DNA of 64,000 bases from the NCBI RefSeq assembly GCF_038005985.1, contig NZ_JBBOUI010000001.1, forward strand, positions 3,874,501-3,938,500, in the 5' to 3' direction. Below the pieces are notes generated by a model. The model ran no database searches. It was not told where the DNA came from and saw nothing but the letters and a program-made list of their open reading frames with translations. The translations under genes were made by a program, and so were the position numbers. The DNA is from Solibacillus sp. FSL R7-0682. Its GTDB lineage: Bacteria > Bacillota > Bacilli > Bacillales_A > Planococcaceae. Shown one piece after another: positions 1-10,214 of this stretch (the first letter of the stretch is position 1; the number at the start of each line of letters is the position of its first letter).

Positions 1-203
1 CCTGCGATTTCAGAAGCACGACGAGTTAAAGTGTTTTTGTAAACTTTGAACTCAACACCAGCTTCACGTAATTGCTTACGTAATTCTGTTACTTGGGCAA
101 CTGTTAAACCACGGTAGTCAACTACTACTACAGAAGCAGCAGCTTCGAATTTAGCAGCGATTTCTTGAACTTGTACTGATTTTGTTTCGATTGCTTTGCT
201 CAT
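1..203 (-). CDS. rplJ: 50S ribosomal protein L10, N-terminal part (cut by window edge)
   Basis: The minus-strand frame from an ATG at 203 reads [15 protein letters not shown] and continues to the window edge with the L10 core [21 protein letters not shown]10 anchors the L7/L12 stalk on the 50S subunit. A clear RBS (AGGAGGTG) lies 5-12 bases upstream of the ATG. The gene follows rplA and an L10-type leader, as in other Bacillales. Only about 67 residues are visible; the C-terminus, which binds L7/L12, lies outside the window. Confidence 0.95.
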   Translation of the reverse strand, partial: MSKAIETKSVQVQEIAAKFEAAASVVVVDYRGLTVAQVTELRKQLREAGVEFKVYKNTLTRRASEIA

Positions 204-224
204 GATGACACCTCCTATTAGAAT

Positions 225-450
225 GAGTCATTTATACCGACAAAAGAAAAGCCTCTATATCAAAAAGACATAGAGGCTGAAAGTCATCATCTTAAAAAGA
301 ATCCGAATTCCGATGTCCTCGGTAGGATCATTAAGTGCTTAACGCACTCCTACTGTCTACGGTACAAATGGATGATTCACAACAGCATCCATCTTACCAA
401 GTAAGCGGCGCGTTGTCAACTAATTTAATTAAACGGTTTTTAAACCGGGA
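225..450 (-). ncRNA. Ribosomal protein L10 leader (rplJL autoregulatory leader)
   Basis: The spacer between rplA and rplJ is about 250 bases, structured and GC-richer than its surroundings. It has the position and features of the Firmicutes L10 leader, in which L10(L7/L12) binds its own mRNA. At its 3' end a hairpin (arms gcctctat / atagaggc, 251-277) followed in transcription direction by a T-rich tract (241-250) looks like an intrinsic terminator, consistent with attenuation. Identification rests on position and structure; a covariance-model scan was not possible. Confidence 0.75.
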
Positions 451-455
451 ATAAA

Positions 456-1154
456 TTATTTGATTACTACGTTAGCAGCGTCAACTTTAACAGCAGGACC
501 CATTGTAGTTGTAACATTTACAGACTTCATGTAAGTACCTTTTGCTGCAGCTGGTTTAGCTTTTTGAACAACTTCAAATACTGCTAAGAAGTTTTCTACT
601 AATTTTTCTGTATCGAAAGAAACTTTACCAATAGGAGCGTGGATGATACCAGCTTTTTCAGCACGGTATTCTACTTTACCAGCTTTGATTTCTTCGATAG
701 CTTTAGTTACGTCGAAAGTAACTGTACCTGTTTTAGGGTTTGGCATTAAACCTTTAGGACCTAATACACGACCTAATTTACCAACTTCACCCATCATGTC
801 AGGAGTTGCAACGATTACATCGAAATCGAACCAACCTTGTTGGATTTTTTGGATGTATTCTGCATCGCCTACATAGTCAGCGCCAGCAGCTTCTGCTTCT
901 TTAAGTTTTTCACCTTTAGCGAAAACTAATACGCGTTGAGTTTTACCAGTACCGTGTGGTAATACTACAGCACCACGGATTTGTTGGTCATTCTTACGAG
1001 TGTCGATACCTAATTTGAATGCTACTTCTACAGTTGCATCGAAGTTAACTGTAGATGTTTTTTGCGCTAAAGCTACTGCTTCTTCTACAGAGTATAAAGT
1101 AGCGCGATCGATTAATTTAGCTGCATCTTGCAGTTTTTTACCTTTTTTAGCCAT
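456..1154 (-). CDS. rplA: 50S ribosomal protein L1
   Basis: 232 residues, the usual length for bacterial L1, starting [16 protein letters not shown]. It contains the L1 signature region [20 protein letters not shown] in the second half of the protein. L1 binds 23S rRNA at the L1 stalk and in many bacteria represses its own mRNA. The reading frame is open 21 codons further upstream, but the ATG at 1154 is preceded by a strong RBS (AAGGAGGAAATT) and matches the family start. It lies between rplK and rplJ in the standard order. Confidence 0.97.
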   Translation of the reverse strand: MAKKGKKLQDAAKLIDRATLYSVEEAVALAQKTSTVNFDATVEVAFKLGIDTRKNDQQIRGAVVLPHGTGKTQRVLVFAKGEKLKEAEAAGADYVGDAEYIQKIQQGWFDFDVIVATPDMMGEVGKLGRVLGPKGLMPNPKTGTVTFDVTKAIEEIKAGKVEYRAEKAGIIHAPIGKVSFDTEKLVENFLAVFEVVQKAKPAAAKGTYMKSVNVTTTMGPAVKVDAANVVIK

Positions 1155-1205
1155 TATAATTTCCTCCTTGATTGTGGTTGTAACGGATTTGACCTCCCAC
1201 GAATA

Positions 1206-1249
1206 AAGGTTGCGCACCCCTCAAACAAGTATCCGAGTGCAGCAACCTT
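1206..1249 (-). promoter_or_regulatory. Stable hairpin in the rplK-rplA spacer, possible L1-binding site
   Basis: Between rplK and rplA, arms AAGGTTGC and GCAACCTT can pair perfectly, and the stem can extend through TGCAC/GTGC with a bulge. No T-run long enough for a terminator follows directly. L1 autoregulatory sites commonly lie upstream of rplKA or rplA, so this could be an mRNA site for L1. That role is inferred from position only. Confidence 0.4.
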
Positions 1250-1285
1250 CCAAAAACAAAAACATCATCAAGTGTGAAGATGGGA

Positions 1286-1711
1286 TTAGTCTTCGATAAC
1301 GATACCCATGCTTCGTGCAGTACCTTCAACCATTAACATTGCAGCTTCAACTGATGCTGCGTTAAGGTCTGGCATTTTTTGTTCAGCGATTTCGCGAACT
1401 TTATCACGTTTAACCGTTGCAACTTTCTTACGGTTTGGTTCACCAGATCCAGATTGGATACCAGCTGCTACTTTAAGTAATACTGCTGCAGGTGGAGTTT
1501 TAGTAATGAAAGTGAATGAACGGTCTTCGAATACTGAAATCTCAACCGGAATAATAAGACCAGCTTGATCAGCAGTACGAGCGTTAAATTCTTTACAGAA
1601 TCCCATGATATTAACACCTGCTTGACCTAATGCAGGACCAACCGGTGGTGCTGGGTTTGCTTTACCAGCAGGGATTTGAAGTTTTACAACTTTAATAACT
1701 TTTTTAGCCAC
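1286..1711 (-). CDS. rplK: 50S ribosomal protein L11
   Basis: 141 residues with the GTG start at 1711, exactly the normal L11 length. The frame is open for 17 more codons upstream, but TAAGGAGGTG sits just before this GTG and the protein then begins with the family start (M)[20 protein letters not shown]11 forms the GTPase-associated centre with 23S rRNA and is the target of thiopeptides and of stringent-response sensing. The C-terminal RNA-binding domain ([20 protein letters not shown], then [18 protein letters not shown]) is intact. Confidence 0.97.
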   Translation of the reverse strand: MAKKVIKVVKLQIPAGKANPAPPVGPALGQAGVNIMGFCKEFNARTADQAGLIIPVEISVFEDRSFTFITKTPPAAVLLKVAAGIQSGSGEPNRKKVATVKRDKVREIAEQKMPDLNAASVEAAMLMVEGTARSMGIVIED

Positions 1712-1891
1712 GAGACACACCTCCTTAAGTCCGTGATGTGGTAATTGGGTTGCCCCTCCCACTCAAATATCTGTTCGTCAGCTAACTTGCCGATAACATT
1801 AAAACTAAACTATAATCATCTATCAAATGAATGACAGTCTGACCTATGAAATGATAACACTTTTAAAATGCTTAATCAAGTCTAAATAATT

Positions 1892-2431
1892 CTATATTTT
1901 TTGAACTTGGTTAAAGTCTAGCTCCATCACTGTTTCGCGACCAAACATATCAACAAGAACTTTTAATTTTGCTTTCTCGATATCTACTTCTTCTACACGA
2001 CCTTGGAAATGAGCGAATGGTCCTTCTAACACTTCAACAACTTCACCAACAGTAATTTCCACTTCACCGATTTGCGTTTCGTTCATACCCATTTGTTCTA
2101 ATAGACGATCTGCTTCTTCCGGTAATAATGGTGTTGGTTTTACCCCACCACCTGAAGATCCAATGAACCCCGTAACACCTGGTGTATTACGTACTACATA
2201 CCAAGCATCATCCGTCATAATTAACTCTACTAATACATAACCTGGGAATACTTTACGCATTACTGCTTTTTTCTTACCGTCTTCTTTTACATCGATTTCC
2301 TCGTGCTCTGCAACAATTACACGGAAAATTTTATCTTGCATTCCCATTGTTTCAACACGTTTTTCAAGATTCGCTTTCACTCGGTTTTCATAACCTGAGT
2401 ACGTATGCACTACATACCAATTTTTTTCCAT
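1892..2431 (-). CDS. nusG: Transcription termination/antitermination protein NusG
   Basis: 179 residues beginning MEKNWYVVHTYSGYENRVK, the NusG N-terminal (NGN) domain, with FPGYVLVELIMTDDAWYVVR and a C-terminal KOW domain (VGEVVEVLEGPFAHFQGRVE) from about residue 127. NusG binds RNA polymerase and affects pausing and termination. It lies directly upstream of rplK as in B. subtilis. A terminator-like hairpin separates it from secE, so it may be partly transcribed on its own. Confidence 0.97.
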   Translation of the reverse strand: MEKNWYVVHTYSGYENRVKANLEKRVETMGMQDKIFRVIVAEHEEIDVKEDGKKKAVMRKVFPGYVLVELIMTDDAWYVVRNTPGVTGFIGSSGGGVKPTPLLPEEADRLLEQMGMNETQIGEVEITVGEVVEVLEGPFAHFQGRVEEVDIEKAKLKVLVDMFGRETVMELDFNQVQKI

Positions 2432-2554
2432 ATAGGTAGGACTAAATCGTCCGCCCCTCCTTTACATTCAATGTGGTAGAAATACTATTCCCATTCACAA
2501 AACTTCATTAATCTATTTTTTCAATTTAAACAAACAAATCACTTTAAAACAAAT

Positions 2555-2586
2555 GAAAAAACCCGTTATATGGCATGGACGGGCTA
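2555..2586 (-). terminator. Intrinsic terminator between secE and nusG
   Basis: In the transcription direction the stem AGCCCGT...ACGGGTT is followed by a run of T residues. It lies 25 bases after the secE stop codon. A terminator here would lower read-through from rpmG-secE into nusG, so nusG probably has its own promoter in the remaining spacer. Confidence 0.65.
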
Positions 2587-2611
2587 TTTCGAAATATTAA
2601 CATGATAGAAC

Positions 2612-2797
2612 TTATAAAGACAAGAACCAACGGAATAATTCTGAGATTCCTAAGTCTACTACTGTAAAGAATAACGCCATTACAATAACAGTTGAAACTA
2701 CTACTACTGTATACTTTGTTAACTCTTTGCTTTTTGGCCAGCTTGTTTTACGCATTTCTGAGCCGACTTCTTGGAAAAAGCTTGTAACTTTACTCAT
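2612..2797 (-). CDS. secE: Preprotein translocase subunit SecE
   Basis: 61 residues, typical for the short Gram-positive SecE. A cytoplasmic amphipathic region ([20 protein letters not shown]) carries the conserved W-P motif, followed by one transmembrane helix ([20 protein letters not shown]). It clamps SecY in the membrane. It lies between rpmG and nusG as in other Bacillales. Confidence 0.96.
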   Translation of the reverse strand: MSKVTSFFQEVGSEMRKTSWPKSKELTKYTVVVVSTVIVMALFFTVVDLGISELFRWFLSL

Positions 2798-2838
2798 CTT
2801 CGCCTAACCTCCGTACTACGTGTTTATCTATGTTTCAA

Positions 2839-2985
2839 TTATAACGTTTGTTTATGCATTGTATGTTCATTGCAATGCGAACAAAATTTCTTAAGTTCAA
2901 GACGTTCTGTAGCTCCTTCTTTTTGAGGAACATGATAGTTTCTAGAACCGCATTTTTCGCAACTTAAAACGACTTTCTTTGCCAT
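2839..2985 (-). CDS. rpmG: 50S ribosomal protein L33 (zinc-ribbon form)
   Basis: A 48-residue protein read directly from the sequence: it starts [18 protein letters not shown] and ends [15 protein letters not shown]. Two CxxC pairs (CEKC and CSHC) mark the zinc-containing C+ type of L33. It sits between sigH and secE, its standard place. An AAAAAGGTGATATAA sequence upstream provides the RBS. Confidence 0.95.
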   Translation of the reverse strand: MAKKVVLSCEKCGSRNYHVPQKEGATERLELKKFCSHCNEHTMHKQTL

Positions 2986-3063
2986 TTATATCACCTTTTT
3001 GGGCATTTTGTCTTTTCAAGACTAACACCTAAATTTGCCACTGTCAATAAAGGCTCCAAGTGT

Positions 3064-3711
3064 TTAAGTCATTTCTTTTAATTCGATATGACGCTCTAAT
3101 TTCCTCTTTACACGTTGTAAAGCATTATCGATTGATTTTACATGACGATTCAAATCTTCCGAAATTTCATTGTAGGATTGTCCTTCTAAATATCGGATTA
3201 ATACTTGTTGCTCTAACTCACTTAATACTTCACCCATCTTACGTTCTAAATGGCGGTAATCTTCACGATGAATCATTAAGTATTCAGGGTCTTCTGAAAT
3301 AGGACTTGTAATGACATCCATTAATGTACGTTCGGATTCCTCATCGTAAATGGGCTTATCTAATGAAACGTACGAATTAAGTGGGATATGCTTTTGGCGC
3401 GTTGCCGTCTTAATAGCCGTAATTATCTGTCTTGTAATACAAAGCTCCGCAAATGCTCTAAACGACGCAAGCTTATCCTCCTTAAAGTCACGAATCGCCT
3501 TATACAGACCAATCATGCCTTCTTGAATGATATCCTCTTTATCTGCGCCTACTAAAAAATACGACCTTGCCTTTGCTTTGACAAAAAGTCGATATTTCGA
3601 GATCAAAAAATCTAACGCATCCGCATTGCCTTGATGCACTTGTTCTATAAGATCTTCATCTGTTAAACTCTCAAACTGCTGTATGACTTGTATCTTCTCA
3701 CTTTTAAGCAA
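3064..3711 (-). CDS. sigH: RNA polymerase sigma-H factor
   Basis: 215 residues. Sigma region 2 is seen in DALDFLISKYRLFVKAKARS and DIIQEGMIGLYKAIRDF, and region 4 in LSELEQQVLIRYLEGQSYNE. Sigma-H drives early stationary-phase and sporulation genes in Bacillus. The start is a TTG at 3711 with GAGGTG seven bases upstream; no ATG gives a better match. Its place between rae1 and rpmG is the Bacillus order. Its presence fits a spore former. Confidence 0.95.
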   Translation of the reverse strand: MLKSEKIQVIQQFESLTDEDLIEQVHQGNADALDFLISKYRLFVKAKARSYFLVGADKEDIIQEGMIGLYKAIRDFKEDKLASFRAFAELCITRQIITAIKTATRQKHIPLNSYVSLDKPIYDEESERTLMDVITSPISEDPEYLMIHREDYRHLERKMGEVLSELEQQVLIRYLEGQSYNEISEDLNRHVKSIDNALQRVKRKLERHIELKEMT

Positions 3712-3781
3712 TGGAAATCACCTCAGCTACGCCAGAATCATTAGGAACAGTATAACTTAATTGGAAATTACGGGCAAATTA

Positions 3782-4294
3782 TTACTTAAGCCCTCTTCGC
3801 CATTTTTCAAACTGCAACTCTACCTCTTTAGATAATTGTATCCTCGAGGCTGGTTTTTCGTCTATTGTCTCTTTTACTTTAGATGATATTTTAGATTGAA
3901 TAATTTGCATTTCAATTTCTAGTTCACGTGCTGATTTACGTAATGCGCCATGACCAAATACGACGTTTTGTTCCGTCATATCAGAAGTTGCTACATGAAT
4001 TTGTACTTTTCGTCCTTTAAGCTCATTTGATAATTTTTCAATTCGTTCGTCTGCTGTTTCATTTTTCCCTGTGTAAATAACCTCTACGTCATGTTGGATA
4101 TAAAGCTGTTCCGTCCCAGGGACAAGATGCGCATCAAATACAACAATGACGCGCCATCCAGTATGTGCTTTATATTCAGCCATTCTTTCAACTAATCGAT
4201 CTCGTGAATCTTCGAAATGAGGCTCTCGTAATGGACGAAGCTCACTCCATGCACCGATCATATTATAGCCGTCTACTAGCAAAATGTTTTGCAT
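3782..4294 (-). CDS. rae1: Ribosome-associated endoribonuclease Rae1 (YacP, NYN domain)
   Basis: 170 residues from the ATG at 4294, four bases after the rlmB stop codon. The N-terminus MQNILLVDGYNMIGAW carries the first aspartate of the PIN-like NYN nuclease fold, and VIVVFDAH and VHVATSDMTEQ-type strands (here IHVATSDMTEQ) carry further acidic residues. In B. subtilis this protein cleaves certain mRNAs in the ribosomal A site. The frame is open 14 codons further upstream, but that would overlap rlmB. Confidence 0.9.
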   Translation of the reverse strand: MQNILLVDGYNMIGAWSELRPLREPHFEDSRDRLVERMAEYKAHTGWRVIVVFDAHLVPGTEQLYIQHDVEVIYTGKNETADERIEKLSNELKGRKVQIHVATSDMTEQNVVFGHGALRKSARELEIEMQIIQSKISSKVKETIDEKPASRIQLSKEVELQFEKWRRGLK

Positions 4295-4298
4295 ACCC

Positions 4299-5165
4299 TC
4301 ATCCGTTAGCTTCTTGACGTTTGCGGTACACTTCATACATCAGCAACGCAGCTGCTACTGAGGCATTAAGTGATGTTACATGACCAACCATTGGTAAGTG
4401 GTACAAGAAATCACATTTATCCTTTAAGAGACGGCTCATCCCTTTACCTTCACTACCAATAATTAATGCAAGCGGTAATGTTGCATCCATATTACGATAA
4501 TCTGCTGAACCTTTTGCATCTGTACCTGCAATCCAAACACCGCGGTCTTTTAGCTCGTCCACAGTTTGTGCTAAATTTGTCACACGTACAACAGGTACGT
4601 GTTCAATTGCGCCTGTTGATGCTTTTGCAACGACGGCTGTTAAGCCAACCGCGCGACGCTTCGGAATAATAATCCCGTGAGCACCGATCGCATCTGCTGT
4701 ACGCATAATCGACCCTAAATTATGCGGATCCTCTAATTCATCTAAAATTAAGAAAAACGGATCTTCATTTTTGTTTTTAGCTGCTTGGAATAAATCATCT
4801 AGTTCCGCATAATTATAAGCTGCTACTGATGCTACGATTCCTTGATGATTATCGGCTAATTTATCAATTTTTTGCTTTGGAACAAATTGAACTAATACAC
4901 CTTGCTCTTTTGCTAAGTCCATTAACTCTTGTACACCTGTTTTTTTGACCCCTTCAGCAATCCATACCTTGTTAATTTCACGGCCTGAACGTAGTGCTTC
5001 TAATACCGGGTTTTTCCCTGCAATCATTTCTCCATTAACTTCTTCTGGAGCGGATTGTGGCTTCTCTTGTTGTTGTTTCTTATCATAGACTTTTAAAGCC
5101 GTTGATTTTTTATCGCGTCCTTTAAAATCACTCGGCTTACGATCTCGTTGTCTTCTCTCCGCCAT
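4299..5165 (-). CDS. rlmB: 23S rRNA (guanosine-2'-O-)-methyltransferase RlmB (TrmH family)
   Basis: 288 residues. A basic N-terminal extension (about 45 residues) is followed by an L30e-like substrate domain ([20 protein letters not shown]) and a SpoU/TrmH knot domain. The motifs [35 protein letters not shown] and [18 protein letters not shown] are those of the SAM-binding trefoil knot. It lies between mrnC and rae1, two bases from mrnC, in one operon. Confidence 0.93.
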   Translation of the reverse strand: MAERRQRDRKPSDFKGRDKKSTALKVYDKKQQQEKPQSAPEEVNGEMIAGKNPVLEALRSGREINKVWIAEGVKKTGVQELMDLAKEQGVLVQFVPKQKIDKLADNHQGIVASVAAYNYAELDDLFQAAKNKNEDPFFLILDELEDPHNLGSIMRTADAIGAHGIIIPKRRAVGLTAVVAKASTGAIEHVPVVRVTNLAQTVDELKDRGVWIAGTDAKGSADYRNMDATLPLALIIGSEGKGMSRLLKDKCDFLYHLPMVGHVTSLNASVAAALLMYEVYRKRQEANG

Positions 5166-5167
5166 AG

Positions 5168-5581
5168 TTACACTCCTTTTGACTGTTCTACAATTTGAAT
5201 TGCGTAGTCAATAATTTCATTTACACGTTCGTGCTCTTTGCATAAAAATAAACTCCCTAGAACCGCTTCAAAACCAGAACTATTTCGATACGTTCGTACA
5301 TCTGTATTTTTAGGGACTGAACCTGATTTGGCATTACGACCACGTCGAAAAGCTGCGAGTTCCTCTTCCGTTAAATAATCTTCGTCCATCATGCGATGGA
5401 CGATCATCGACTGAGATTTTGCTGATACGTAGCTTGTTGCTTCTTTATGAAGTGTATTCGGCTTGGCCCTGCCTGATAAAATTAAATGTTCACGAATTCT
5501 TTGCTCTAGTACCGCGTCACCCATATAAGCAACGGCGAGGGCATTGAGTTGTTTGACATCATGTGCTGTTAAGTTTTGCAT
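5168..5581 (-). CDS. mrnC: Mini-ribonuclease 3 (23S rRNA maturation)
   Basis: 137 residues, consisting of an RNase III catalytic domain only, without the double-stranded RNA binding domain. Visible motifs are [20 protein letters not shown] near the N-terminus and [15 protein letters not shown] near the C-terminus, holding the acidic catalytic residues. Mini-III matures the ends of 23S rRNA in Bacillales. It abuts cysS with no gap and is co-transcribed with it. Confidence 0.94.
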   Translation of the reverse strand: MQNLTAHDVKQLNALAVAYMGDAVLEQRIREHLILSGRAKPNTLHKEATSYVSAKSQSMIVHRMMDEDYLTEEELAAFRRGRNAKSGSVPKNTDVRTYRNSSGFEAVLGSLFLCKEHERVNEIIDYAIQIVEQSKGV

Positions 5582-6985
5582 TTACTGACCTCGTTTCCAG
5601 CGTGTTCCTTGGCGAGTATCTTCTAGTACAATATCCATATTTAACAATTGGTCACGAATCTCATCTGAACGTGCAAAATCGTGGTTTTTACGGGCCATAT
5701 TTCGTTCTTCAATTAATGCTTCAATCTCTTCATCCAATAAACCCGCTTCTACTTTCACTTGCACGCCTAATACATCCCCAATTGTATTGAACATATTTAA
5801 GATAGCTTGTAATACTTGCGGGTCCGTATTGCTCTCGTTTAAATAAACGTTTGCGATGCGAGAAAGTTCAAATAGTGCGGAAATAGCATTTGCTGTATTA
5901 AAATCGTCATTCATAGCCGCTTCAAAGTCGACTTTTATTTGAACAATTTTTGCCAACCAATCTTCACTATTTTCAGCTAATCCAGCAGATGCCTCTAAAC
6001 GATGCTCGACATTCGCATAGGCTGTTCGAATACGGTCTAAACCATTTTTCGCTGCTTCCACTAAATCTTGCGCAAAATTAATTGGATGGCGGTAATGTAC
6101 AGATAACATAAAGAATCGCAAAACTTGCGGATCGATTTGCTGGCGAATATCATTTACTAAAATAAAGTTCCCTAATGATTTTGACATTTTTTCGTTATCA
6201 ATATTGATATACCCGTTGTGCATCCAATAACGCGCAAATGCCTTATCATTATGAGCCTCTGATTGTGCAATTTCATTTTCATGGTGAGGGAATGTTAAAT
6301 CTTGACCTCCCGCATGGATGTCAATTGTGTCTCCTAAATGCTCACGAGCCATTACCGAACATTCAATATGCCAGCCCGGACGCCCTGCACCCCATGGAGA
6401 ATCCCATTTCACTTCACCTGGCTTCGCTGATTTCCATAATGCGAAATCTAGCGGGTCTTCCTTCTTTTCACCCGCTTCAATACGCGCTCCTACTTTTAAA
6501 TCATCAATAGATTGGTGCGATAATTTGCCGTAACCATTGAATTTACGCGTGCGATAGTAAACATCACCTTGTGATTCATATGCAAAGCCTTTATCAATTA
6601 GCACTTGAACAAATTGAATAATATCATCCATGTGCTCTGTTACTCGAGGATGTGCATCTGCCTTTTTGCAACCTAAAGCTGTAATATCTTCAAAGTATGC
6701 TGCAATAAAACGCTCCGTAAGCTCTGATGTTGCTTCACCTAGCTCATTTGCCGCTTTTATAATTTTGTCGTCTACATCTGTGAAGTTCGAAACAAATTTC
6801 ACATCGTATCCTGCATATTGTAAATAGCGGCGTACTGTATCATAAACTATAACCGGTCTAGAATTGCCGATATGAATATAGTTGTATACAGTTGGACCAC
6901 ATACATACATTTTTACTTTTCCTTCTTCTAAAGGAATAAAAGGTTCTTTTTGACGTGTCAAGGTATTGAATATTTGAATACTCAT
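5582..6985 (-). CDS. cysS: Cysteinyl-tRNA synthetase
   Basis: 467 residues. Class I synthetase signatures are present: the zinc cysteine in [15 protein letters not shown] (C29), the HIGH-type motif HIGN (about 38-41) and KMSKS (about 267-271). The zinc ligands CS and HHENE appear in the centre. It charges tRNA-Cys. Its ATG overlaps the cysE stop by four bases, so the two are translationally linked, and both lie behind a cysteine-specific T-box. Confidence 0.97.
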   Translation of the reverse strand: MSIQIFNTLTRQKEPFIPLEEGKVKMYVCGPTVYNYIHIGNSRPVIVYDTVRRYLQYAGYDVKFVSNFTDVDDKIIKAANELGEATSELTERFIAAYFEDITALGCKKADAHPRVTEHMDDIIQFVQVLIDKGFAYESQGDVYYRTRKFNGYGKLSHQSIDDLKVGARIEAGEKKEDPLDFALWKSAKPGEVKWDSPWGAGRPGWHIECSVMAREHLGDTIDIHAGGQDLTFPHHENEIAQSEAHNDKAFARYWMHNGYINIDNEKMSKSLGNFILVNDIRQQIDPQVLRFFMLSVHYRHPINFAQDLVEAAKNGLDRIRTAYANVEHRLEASAGLAENSEDWLAKIVQIKVDFEAAMNDDFNTANAISALFELSRIANVYLNESNTDPQVLQAILNMFNTIGDVLGVQVKVEAGLLDEEIEALIEERNMARKNHDFARSDEIRDQLLNMDIVLEDTRQGTRWKRGQ

Positions 6986-7632
6986 AATTGTCGCTCCTTC
7001 TTTAAATTCGCAATTTCTTGGTGCAATGCTTCAATCGTTTTTTCTAACATATCACAGCGGTCGCCTACTGGGTCAGGTATGTTTTGATGATCTAATCTTT
7101 TCGCTTCTGTTCGCACACCATCAATCATTACAACCTTACCTGGAATACCTACAACCGTAGCATTGGGTGGCACTTCTTTTAATACGACCGAGCCGGCGCC
7201 GATTTTACTATTCGCGCCCACCGTAATTGAGCCGAGCACCTTTGCCCCTGTTGCTACTAAGACACCATCCTCTAACGTTGGATGACGTTTCCCTTTTTCT
7301 TTACCAGTACCACCAAGTGTTACTCCTTGATAAAGTGTTACATCATTTCCAATTTCACATGTTTCCCCAATCACTACTCCCATACCATGGTCTATGAAAA
7401 AGCGTCGGCCAATTTTTGCTCCAGGGTGAATTTCAATTCCTGTAAAGAAACGGGTAATTTGAGAAATCGCACGTGCAATAAAGAAAAATTTTCGTTTGAA
7501 AAACCAATGCGCAATACGATGCGACCATATCGCATGTAAACCTGAATAGGTTAACACCACTTCCAACACGCTTCGTGCTGCTGGGTCATTTTCAAAAATA
7601 TTATCTATATCCTCTTTCATCCTTATAAACAT
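6982..7632 (-). CDS. cysE: Serine O-acetyltransferase
   Basis: 216 residues. The left-handed beta-helix hexapeptide repeats are visible ([40 protein letters not shown]). The active-site region includes DHGMG and HPTLEDGV. The enzyme makes O-acetylserine, the direct precursor of cysteine. It is the first gene of the cysE-cysS-mrnC-rlmB-rae1 operon. The T-box upstream would raise expression when tRNA-Cys is uncharged, coupling cysteine synthesis to its charging. Confidence 0.96.
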   Translation of the reverse strand: MFIRMKEDIDNIFENDPAARSVLEVVLTYSGLHAIWSHRIAHWFFKRKFFFIARAISQITRFFTGIEIHPGAKIGRRFFIDHGMGVVIGETCEIGNDVTLYQGVTLGGTGKEKGKRHPTLEDGVLVATGAKVLGSITVGANSKIGAGSVVLKEVPPNATVVGIPGKVVMIDGVRTEAKRLDHQNIPDPVGDRCDMLEKTIEALHQEIANLKKERQL

Positions 7633-7663
7633 ACTTCCCCTCCTTTTCGTTTTTTAAATTTTC

Positions 7664-7920
7664 CCAAAAATAAAAACGCCTCCATCACCTAAATTGGGGT
7701 GACAGAGACGCATACACGCGCGGTTCCACTCTGGTTGAAGAAGTACGAAGACTTTTTCCGCTTAAAGAGCCCGATAACGTGGACTAGACGATTTAACCTA
7801 CTTAAAAGTTCAATTAAATGCTCAAAGGTGCATTTCTGCTTTGCCTTGACCTAGATCACTTTCAGCCGGTGATGATCCTCTCTAATAGGTGTGCGCCACG
7901 TACTTCTCCTTCTCAACGCG
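7664..7920 (-). ncRNA. T-box leader, cysteine-specific, upstream of cysE-cysS
   Basis: On the minus strand a long leader contains the T-box core TGGAACCGCGCG (7717-7728) and then an intrinsic terminator (stem 7679-7711 with a T-run to 7672). In the stem I specifier region the sequence AGAAATGCACC places TGC, a cysteine codon, at the specifier position. Uncharged tRNA-Cys should therefore stabilise the antiterminator and turn on cysE and cysS. This agrees with the genes downstream. The AG-rich start GAGAAGGAGAAGTACG marks the 5' side of stem I. Confidence 0.93.
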
Positions 7921-7925
7921 TTTAT

Positions 7926-7954
7926 GTTATATACAATTTAAATTCATTTTACAA
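7926..7954 (-). promoter_or_regulatory. Sigma-A promoter for the cysteine T-box operon
   Basis: On the minus strand TTGTAA (7949-7954) and TATAAC (7926-7931) are separated by exactly 17 bases, just upstream of the T-box 5' end. Hence the cysE operon is transcribed separately from gltX. Confidence 0.65.
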
Positions 7955-7985
7955 TTATTTTCTGAAAAATCAATCAGTTTGTGCG

Positions 7986-9446
7986 TTAATTTGCAAATTT
8001 CTCTACACGAGCAATCGCTTTTTCTTTTCCAATTAATGCGATAGCGTTTGGTAATTCTGGACCGTGTGTTTGACCAGTCGTCACAACACGGATTGGCATG
8101 AATAAGTTTTTACCTTTCGCGCCTGTTTCTTTTTGAACAGCTTTAATCGCCGCTTTAATTGAATCTGCATCAAACGTTTCTAAACCTTCTAATTGCGTTT
8201 TGAATGAAGCCATTACAGCTGGAACCGTTTCACCAGCTAATACTTCCTTCGCTTCTTCATCATATGCTATTTCATCTGTGAAGAATAGGCTTGTTAATTC
8301 TACGATTTCCGCGCCAAAGCTCATTTGCTCATGGTAAAGACCAATTAATTCAGCAGCCCAAGCATGCTCTTTTGCAGTTAACTCAGCAGGAAGTAAATTT
8401 GCTTTTTGTAAATGAGGTAATGCTAAAGCAACTACTTCTTCACGAGATAGCTTTTTAATGTACTGATTATTCATCCAAGTAAGCTTTGTTTTATCAAACA
8501 TTGATGGTGATTTTGATAAACGTTTTTCGTCGAATAGTTTGATGAACTCATCGTGGGAGAAGATTTCTTCTTCCCCTTCTGGAGACCAGCCAAGTAATGC
8601 GAAGAAGTTAAACATCGCTTCTGGTAAATAACCAAGATCCTTATATTGTGTAACGAATTGAATAATCGACTCGTCACGTTTTGATAACTTTTTGCGTTCT
8701 TCATTAACAATTAATGTCATATGACCGTATTCAGGGTATTCCCAACCAAACGCATCAAATATCATCATTTGTTTAGGTGTATTTGATAAATGCTCTTCCC
8801 CGCGGAATACATGTGTGATGTCCATAAAGTGATCATCTAATACGACTGCATAGTTATACGTCGGAATCCCGTTTGCTTTTACAAGAACCCAATCCCCGAT
8901 ATCCTTCGATTCGAATGTTACATCCCCACGCACTAAGTCCGTAAATTTATATGTTGTATCAGCAGGAACACGCATACGAATTGTGTATGGAATACCAGAA
9001 GCTTCTTTTGATGCTACTTCTTCCGCTGATAAGTGACGACATTTCCCGTTATAAGTCGGTGCAGCTACACCTTGTGCTTTTTGAGATTCACGTGATGCTT
9101 CTAATTCTTCTGAAGAACAGAAACATTTGTACGCTTGGCCCGCTTCTAGCATTTTTTCAGCATGCTCTTTATAAATTTCTAAACGTTCCATTTGACGGTA
9201 TGGTGCGTATGGACCACCGATATCAATTGTCTCGTCTGGCGTAATACCTAACCAACGTAAGTTATCTAACTGAGAAGCTTCTCCGCCCTCTACGTTACGT
9301 TCGATATCTGTATCTTCAATACGTACTACGAAAGTACCGTTGTGATGTTTTGCATATAAATAGTTGAATAACGCTGTACGTGCGCCACCGATGTGTAAAA
9401 ATCCTGTTGGCGATGGTGCATAACGAACGCGGACTGATTTCGTCAT
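7986..9446 (-). CDS. gltX: Glutamyl-tRNA synthetase
   Basis: 486 residues, class I synthetase. The HIGH-type motif is HIGG (residues 18-21) in [20 protein letters not shown] and the KMSKS-type motif is KLSKR near residue 250. In Bacillales this enzyme usually charges both tRNA-Glu and tRNA-Gln, the latter then being amidated. The ATG at 9446 has AGGAGGCACAATT before it. It is flanked by ispF and the cysteine operon as in B. subtilis. Confidence 0.97.
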   Translation of the reverse strand: MTKSVRVRYAPSPTGFLHIGGARTALFNYLYAKHHNGTFVVRIEDTDIERNVEGGEASQLDNLRWLGITPDETIDIGGPYAPYRQMERLEIYKEHAEKMLEAGQAYKCFCSSEELEASRESQKAQGVAAPTYNGKCRHLSAEEVASKEASGIPYTIRMRVPADTTYKFTDLVRGDVTFESKDIGDWVLVKANGIPTYNYAVVLDDHFMDITHVFRGEEHLSNTPKQMMIFDAFGWEYPEYGHMTLIVNEERKKLSKRDESIIQFVTQYKDLGYLPEAMFNFFALLGWSPEGEEEIFSHDEFIKLFDEKRLSKSPSMFDKTKLTWMNNQYIKKLSREEVVALALPHLQKANLLPAELTAKEHAWAAELIGLYHEQMSFGAEIVELTSLFFTDEIAYDEEAKEVLAGETVPAVMASFKTQLEGLETFDADSIKAAIKAVQKETGAKGKNLFMPIRVVTTGQTHGPELPNAIALIGKEKAIARVEKFAN

Positions 9447-9521
9447 AATTGTGCCTCCTAATTTTGCGTCAGAAAAAACTTTTCGACCCTTTAACTTTGT
9501 TCATTTTACCACTGTAAGTTA

Positions 9522-9560
9522 CTAAATAAAAGTAGCGTGAGCCGAAATATGGCACACGCA
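9522..9560 (-). terminator. Intrinsic terminator downstream of ispF
   Basis: Stem GCGTGTGCC / GGCTCACGC (one mismatch) followed by TACTTTTATTT in the transcription direction, seven bases after the ispF stop. It separates ispF from gltX. Confidence 0.75.
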
Positions 9561-9566
9561 ACCTAT

Positions 9567-10046
9567 TTAAGCTTGGATTAATAAAATCGTTGCCATTGCC
9601 GCAATACCTTCTTCACGACCAACGAAGCCCAACTTTTCCGTTGTTGTTGCTTTCACATTTACTTGTGATGGATCTGCATTCAAAAGCTCTGCGATACGAT
9701 TACGCATTGGTTCAATATACGGAGCCATTTTAGGACGTTGTGCCATAATTGTGCAATCAACATTTCCTAATTTATAGCCGCGCTCCTCTACCATCTTCCA
9801 AATATACGCAAGTAGCTTAGCTGAGTCCGCATCCTTCCATTCCGGGTCTGTATCCGGGAAGTGACGACCGATATCCCCTTCACCGATAGCTCCTAGTGCT
9901 GCATCTGTTACAGTATGTAATAACACGTCTGCATCCGAATGCCCTAATAAGCCACGCTCATGTGGTATCGTAATGCCACCTAAAATCAAAGGACGTCCTT
10001 CTGCAAATTCGTGAACATCAAAGCCTTGTCCAATTCGAAACATCAT
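9567..10046 (-). CDS. ispF: 2-C-methyl-D-erythritol 2,4-cyclodiphosphate synthase
   Basis: 159 residues if the first of two adjacent ATGs is used. Metal ligands D and H are seen in [11 protein letters not shown] and H in [13 protein letters not shown]; the C-terminal [17 protein letters not shown] motif is also intact. It makes the cyclic diphosphate in the MEP isoprenoid pathway. No strong RBS is visible before the ATG pair, so the exact start is uncertain by one codon. A terminator and promoter separate it from ispD, although they act in the same pathway. Confidence 0.95.
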   Translation of the reverse strand: MMFRIGQGFDVHEFAEGRPLILGGITIPHERGLLGHSDADVLLHTVTDAALGAIGEGDIGRHFPDTDPEWKDADSAKLLAYIWKMVEERGYKLGNVDCTIMAQRPKMAPYIEPMRNRIAELLNADPSQVNVKATTTEKLGFVGREEGIAAMATILLIQA

Positions 10047-10112
10047 TTCACGCTAGCCTATCTAATAAGACAAACTAGCCCTCACCTTCTTTCTCGTAAT
10101 CTCATTAGTTCT

Positions 10113-10142
10113 AGTATAATCAAAACTTCGTAAGAAAAACAA
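10113..10142 (-). promoter_or_regulatory. Putative promoter of ispF
   Basis: On the minus strand TTGTTT (10137-10142) and TATACT (10113-10118) are 18 bases apart. This follows the ispD terminator and precedes ispF by about 65 bases. The match is moderate. Confidence 0.45.
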
Positions 10143-10214
10143 AACTTTCGCCAAAGAAAGCGAAGTATTGTCTTTTCTAAGTATGGACGAAAAAATTAAT
10201 TCCCTTTCCCTCGC

